Assembly: GCA_965140475.1 (NCBI GenBank)
Contig: OZ223242.1
Coordinates: 1-64,000, forward strand
Length of the DNA stretch: 64,000 bases
DNA from: JAIOSF01 sp965140475
GTDB taxonomy: Bacteria > Campylobacterota > Campylobacteria > Campylobacterales > Arcobacteraceae
Direction of reading: 5' to 3'
Shown: positions 61,536-64,000 of the stretch, piece after piece
Numbering within the stretch: the first letter of the stretch is position 1
Layout: each line of letters starts with the position of its first letter
Notes under the pieces: generated by a model
What the model was told of the DNA's origin: nothing
Seen by the model: only the letters and a program-made list of their open reading frames with translations
The model's database searches: none
Position numbers and translations under genes: made by a program

Positions 61536-61784
61536 ATGAGTGATATGAGTTTTAAACAAGCTAAGGAATTAACAGAAAGATTTGAATTAGCAGAGATAAC
61601 TCTTACTCAAACGCTAAAAAGGGTTGATAGAGCTACAGAAAATTTTGATAGAGCTTTATTAGAACAAGAAAAAATTGTACGAACAATTCCCCAAACTGAT
61701 AAAAAATTAGAGTTGATGAAAATAATTGTTGCACTTAATATAGGCTTTATCATAGGGTTGTTAGTTTCAAAATATATTATATAA
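61536..61784 (+). CDS. Small coiled-coil membrane protein next to the ParA-like gene
   Basis: An 82-aa protein. Residues 1-55 are a charged amphipathic helix (TERFELAEITLTQTLKRVDR), and residues 62-80 form a C-terminal membrane helix. It starts 19 bases after the ParA-like stop with AAGGA upstream, and ubiE follows in nine bases. It may recruit or regulate the ATPase at the membrane; this is inference. Confidence 0.65.
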   Translation: MSDMSFKQAKELTERFELAEITLTQTLKRVDRATENFDRALLEQEKIVRTIPQTDKKLELMKIIVALNIGFIIGLLVSKYII

Positions 61785-61793
61785 GGTAAAAAA

Positions 61794-62519
61794 TTGGCAG
61801 AAGAAAATAGAGATAATCAAGAAGATATTGTAAAAATGTTTAATGAGATTGCTAAAACTTATGATTTAGCAAATAGAATATTAAGTATGGGTATAGATAA
61901 AATATGGAGAAAAAAAGCTTGTAATATGGCTTTTAATCTTTACAGTCATAAACATATTGCAAAAATAGTTGATGTAGCTTGTGGAACTGGTGATTTAATG
62001 ATTGATTGGGAAAATATTGCTAAGCAAAATGGAATTCAAATTGACCAGATAGTTGGTATTGATCCAAGTGTTGGTATGATGGAAGTTGGAAAAACAAAAA
62101 TACCTCATAGAACTTTTGTTGAAGCTGGAGCTGAAAGCTTACCATTAGATGATTCCAGTACTGATATTGTATCTATCTCTTATGGTATACGAAATGTTGT
62201 TCAGAGAAAAGAGGGGCTAAAAGAGTTTGCAAGAGTATTAAAAAAAGATGGACTTTGTGTAATTTTAGAGTTCACTAAAAATGATAAAGATACACTATCA
62301 GCAAAACTTACTAAGTTTTATATGAATAATTTAATGCCCCATATTGGTGGGCTTATATCAAAAAATAAAGATGCTTATACTTATTTGCCTGAATCAATTG
62401 AGGCTTTTATTACAACAAAACAGATGATTGAAGAGCTAAAAGAGGTTGGACTAGAACCGATTTTTGTTCAAGGATATTCTATGGATATGAGTACAACATT
62501 TATAGCTAGAAAGATTTAA
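61794..62519 (+). CDS. ubiE: Demethylmenaquinone/ubiquinone methyltransferase
   Basis: A 241-aa SAM-dependent methyltransferase for the last carbon methylation of menaquinone. It begins at TTG 61794, after AAGGT. SAM motif I is VDVACGTGDLM (about residues 63-73), motif II ESLPLDDSSTDIVSISYGIRNV and motif III VLKKDGLCVILEF. MFNEIAKTYDLANRILSMGI near the N-terminus is a UbiE signature. The stop overlaps the xseA ATG by one base. Confidence 0.94.
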   Translation: MAEENRDNQEDIVKMFNEIAKTYDLANRILSMGIDKIWRKKACNMAFNLYSHKHIAKIVDVACGTGDLMIDWENIAKQNGIQIDQIVGIDPSVGMMEVGKTKIPHRTFVEAGAESLPLDDSSTDIVSISYGIRNVVQRKEGLKEFARVLKKDGLCVILEFTKNDKDTLSAKLTKFYMNNLMPHIGGLISKNKDAYTYLPESIEAFITTKQMIEELKEVGLEPIFVQGYSMDMSTTFIARKI

Positions 62520-63727
62520 TGCAATCTCCACTGAGCGTATCAAGTTTAAATGAACAGATAAAAAGTGTACTTGAAACCACTTTAAGCTCCGTGTATGTTG
62601 AGGGTGAGATTTCAAATCTTACTTATCATAGTAGTGGACATATCTACTTTAGTATCAAAGATAGCAAATCAAATATCTCTTGTGTAATGTTTCGTGGAAA
62701 TGCACAATATCTTAAGTTTCGTTTAGAAGTTGGTGCAAAAGTAGTTATTAGTGGTAATATTACAGTTTATACCCCTAGAGGAAACTACCAACTTTTATGT
62801 CAAAAAATTGAACCATCAGGGGTGGGGGCTTTAGCCTTGGCTTATGAACAATTAAAAACAAAATTACAAATCAAAGGTTATTTTGATCAATCAATTAAAA
62901 AACAACTTCCAAAGTTTCCTAATATAATTTATGTAGTTACCTCAAACACTGGAGCTGCTATTGAAGATATGAAAAAAGTTCTTACTCATAGATATCCATT
63001 GGCTAAAATGATACTTATACCAACTCTTGTTCAAGGTGAAGGTGCAAAAGAGAGTATTGTAAGAGGGATAAAAAAAGCAGATCAATTAGCACAAAATATT
63101 CACAATAAATCTATAATCATAGTAGGGAGAGGTGGAGGAAGTATTGAAGATCTTTGGGCTTTTAATGAAGAGATAGTTGCGGATGCAATTTTTACTGCAA
63201 TTACACCTATTGTTAGTGCGGTAGGGCATGAAAATGATTTTGTAATTTCTGATTTTGTGGCAGATATTCGGGCAAGTACACCTTCAAATGCTATAGAGAT
63301 AACAGTACCTGATATAAATGAATTAAGAATGTATGCAGATACTATCTTGAATGATTTTAATCAAAAGTTAAAAACTATACTTTATCAAAAAGAGCAATAT
63401 CTTAAACATACAAAAAGTAGTTTTGAACAACACTCTTTAAAAAAAAGATTTGAATTTGTTCAAGTAACTATTAATCAGTTACAACAACAGTTTAATAGTA
63501 CATATTTACAAACACTTAAAGTAAAAAAAGATGACCTAAATAGGTTACAAAATAGTTTTTTTATTAATAGTCCAGATAAAAAAGACAAAAAAGGTTTTGT
63601 TCAATTAACTAAAGACAATAAAATTATTGATATTTCAAATATAGAGTTAAAGGATATCATTTCATTGGAAAGTTCAAAATGTACAGTAGAATGTAAAGTA
63701 ATCAATAAAAAAATTATTAAAGCTTAA
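62519..63727 (+). CDS. xseA: Exodeoxyribonuclease VII large subunit
   Basis: A 402-aa nuclease. The N-terminal OB-fold has YVEGEISNLTYHSSGHIYFS and FRGNAQYLKF. The catalytic core has VVTSNTGAAIEDM, VQGEGAKESIV, IIVGRGGGSIEDLWAFNEE and VSAVGHENDFVISDFVADIR with the conserved D and H. A coiled coil follows from about residue 285. xseB is not adjacent. It is translationally coupled to ubiE. Confidence 0.94.
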   Translation: MQSPLSVSSLNEQIKSVLETTLSSVYVEGEISNLTYHSSGHIYFSIKDSKSNISCVMFRGNAQYLKFRLEVGAKVVISGNITVYTPRGNYQLLCQKIEPSGVGALALAYEQLKTKLQIKGYFDQSIKKQLPKFPNIIYVVTSNTGAAIEDMKKVLTHRYPLAKMILIPTLVQGEGAKESIVRGIKKADQLAQNIHNKSIIIVGRGGGSIEDLWAFNEEIVADAIFTAITPIVSAVGHENDFVISDFVADIRASTPSNAIEITVPDINELRMYADTILNDFNQKLKTILYQKEQYLKHTKSSFEQHSLKKRFEFVQVTINQLQQQFNSTYLQTLKVKKDDLNRLQNSFFINSPDKKDKKGFVQLTKDNKIIDISNIELKDIISLESSKCTVECKVINKKIIKA

Positions 63728-63782
63728 GAGAAAAATAGATAAACTATATAAAATTAACTTATAGTTCATTAAAGGAATTAAA

Positions 63783-64000
63783 ATGAAGAGAAAGACACTA
63801 GCTAAAAGTATAGCTCAGAGACTTATAGCAGTTGCGGTAGTATTTTTATTATTTGGTGTGTTAGCTGGATATTTTATTATTAACAATATTGAAAAAGATG
63901 TTTTTAAAAATGCTAAAAACAATTTATCAAATATGTTGATTCAAAGAGTTGCAGGAAAACAAGTTGCAGGTATAACAAATGCAGTTTCAATATCGCAAAA
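63783..64000 (+). CDS. Membrane sensor, probably chemoreceptor, cut by the window end
   Basis: Only 72 codons are visible: a basic start (MKRKTLAKSIAQRL), one membrane helix at about residues 14-34, then IEKDVFKNAKNNLSNMLIQR, which looks like the first periplasmic helix of a methyl-accepting chemotaxis protein or sensor kinase. AAAGGA lies seven bases before the ATG. No output domain can be seen, so the class is a guess. Confidence 0.6.
   Translation, partial: MKRKTLAKSIAQRLIAVAVVFLLFGVLAGYFIINNIEKDVFKNAKNNLSNMLIQRVAGKQVAGITNAVSISQ

Overview
The window is AT-rich, gene-dense DNA from a Campylobacterota (epsilonproteobacterial) genome, most likely an Arcobacter-type organism. This rests on the gene content: a ccoNOQP operon followed by a DUF4006-type small protein, CcoI/CcoS nearby, a cytosolic CZB chemoreceptor, AddB/AddA instead of RecBCD, and the order rpsB-tsf-ABC ATPase-acidic protein-gmk. 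No rRNA, tRNA, CRISPR array or complete insertion sequence was found. No gene-free stretch exceeds 300 bases.

Region 1 (1-12325) is a nitrate assimilation locus built as two divergent units. nrtA-nrtB-nrtD (ABC uptake) faces a NarB/NasC-type nitrate reductase. narK plus a PP2C phosphatase/Ser-Thr kinase fusion faces a CysG-type siroheme synthase and a ferredoxin-type nitrite/sulfite reductase. The two divergent promoters share a 40-bp element (34/40 identical) that carries two inverted repeats ahead of an extended -10 box, so they look co-regulated. A lone TIR-domain gene sits between the units.

Region 2 (12326-24190) is largely housekeeping. It has a structured rpsB leader, rpsB-tsf, a LolD-like ATPase, an acidic protein, gmk, a REC-degenerate GGDEF-EAL protein, a half-length asparaginase, ccoI-ccoS, a tri-heme and a mono-heme cytochrome c that are paralogues, an ABC ATPase and hemH. 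Region 3 (24206-28930) is a one-direction cluster of six exported proteins: three FlgO-like paralogues, a FecR-domain protein, a lipoprotein and a large unknown.

Region 4 (29145-43125) is respiratory. ccoNOQP is followed by a DUF4006 protein and an unlisted 30-aa membrane peptide, and closes with a strong terminator. Next comes a bd-oxidase block: a DUF134/NifX-type regulator, divergent from DUF4492-cydA-cydB, a 34-aa CydX-like ORF and two NifX-type proteins, one with a His-rich tail. Two 14-bp direct repeats straddle a near-consensus promoter ahead of this block. HemN-like, TauE-like, TPM-like, FixH-like and AddB genes follow. Region 5 (43126-47157) separates addB from addA with a RhuM-type gene and a GHKL-ATPase/PD-(D/E)XK nuclease gene, which looks like a defence cargo.

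Region 6 (47158-64000) has addA, DUF445, a voltage-gated channel with a calcium-type selectivity filter, mfd, an unknown membrane protein, a flavoprotein, a chemoreceptor/response regulator/histidine kinase set, a YmdB-type phosphoesterase, a ParA-like ATPase with a small membrane partner, ubiE, xseA and the start of a membrane sensor. The best candidates for something new are the DUF134/NifX-controlled cytochrome bd block with its tiny ORF, and the GHKL-nuclease insertion between addB and addA.
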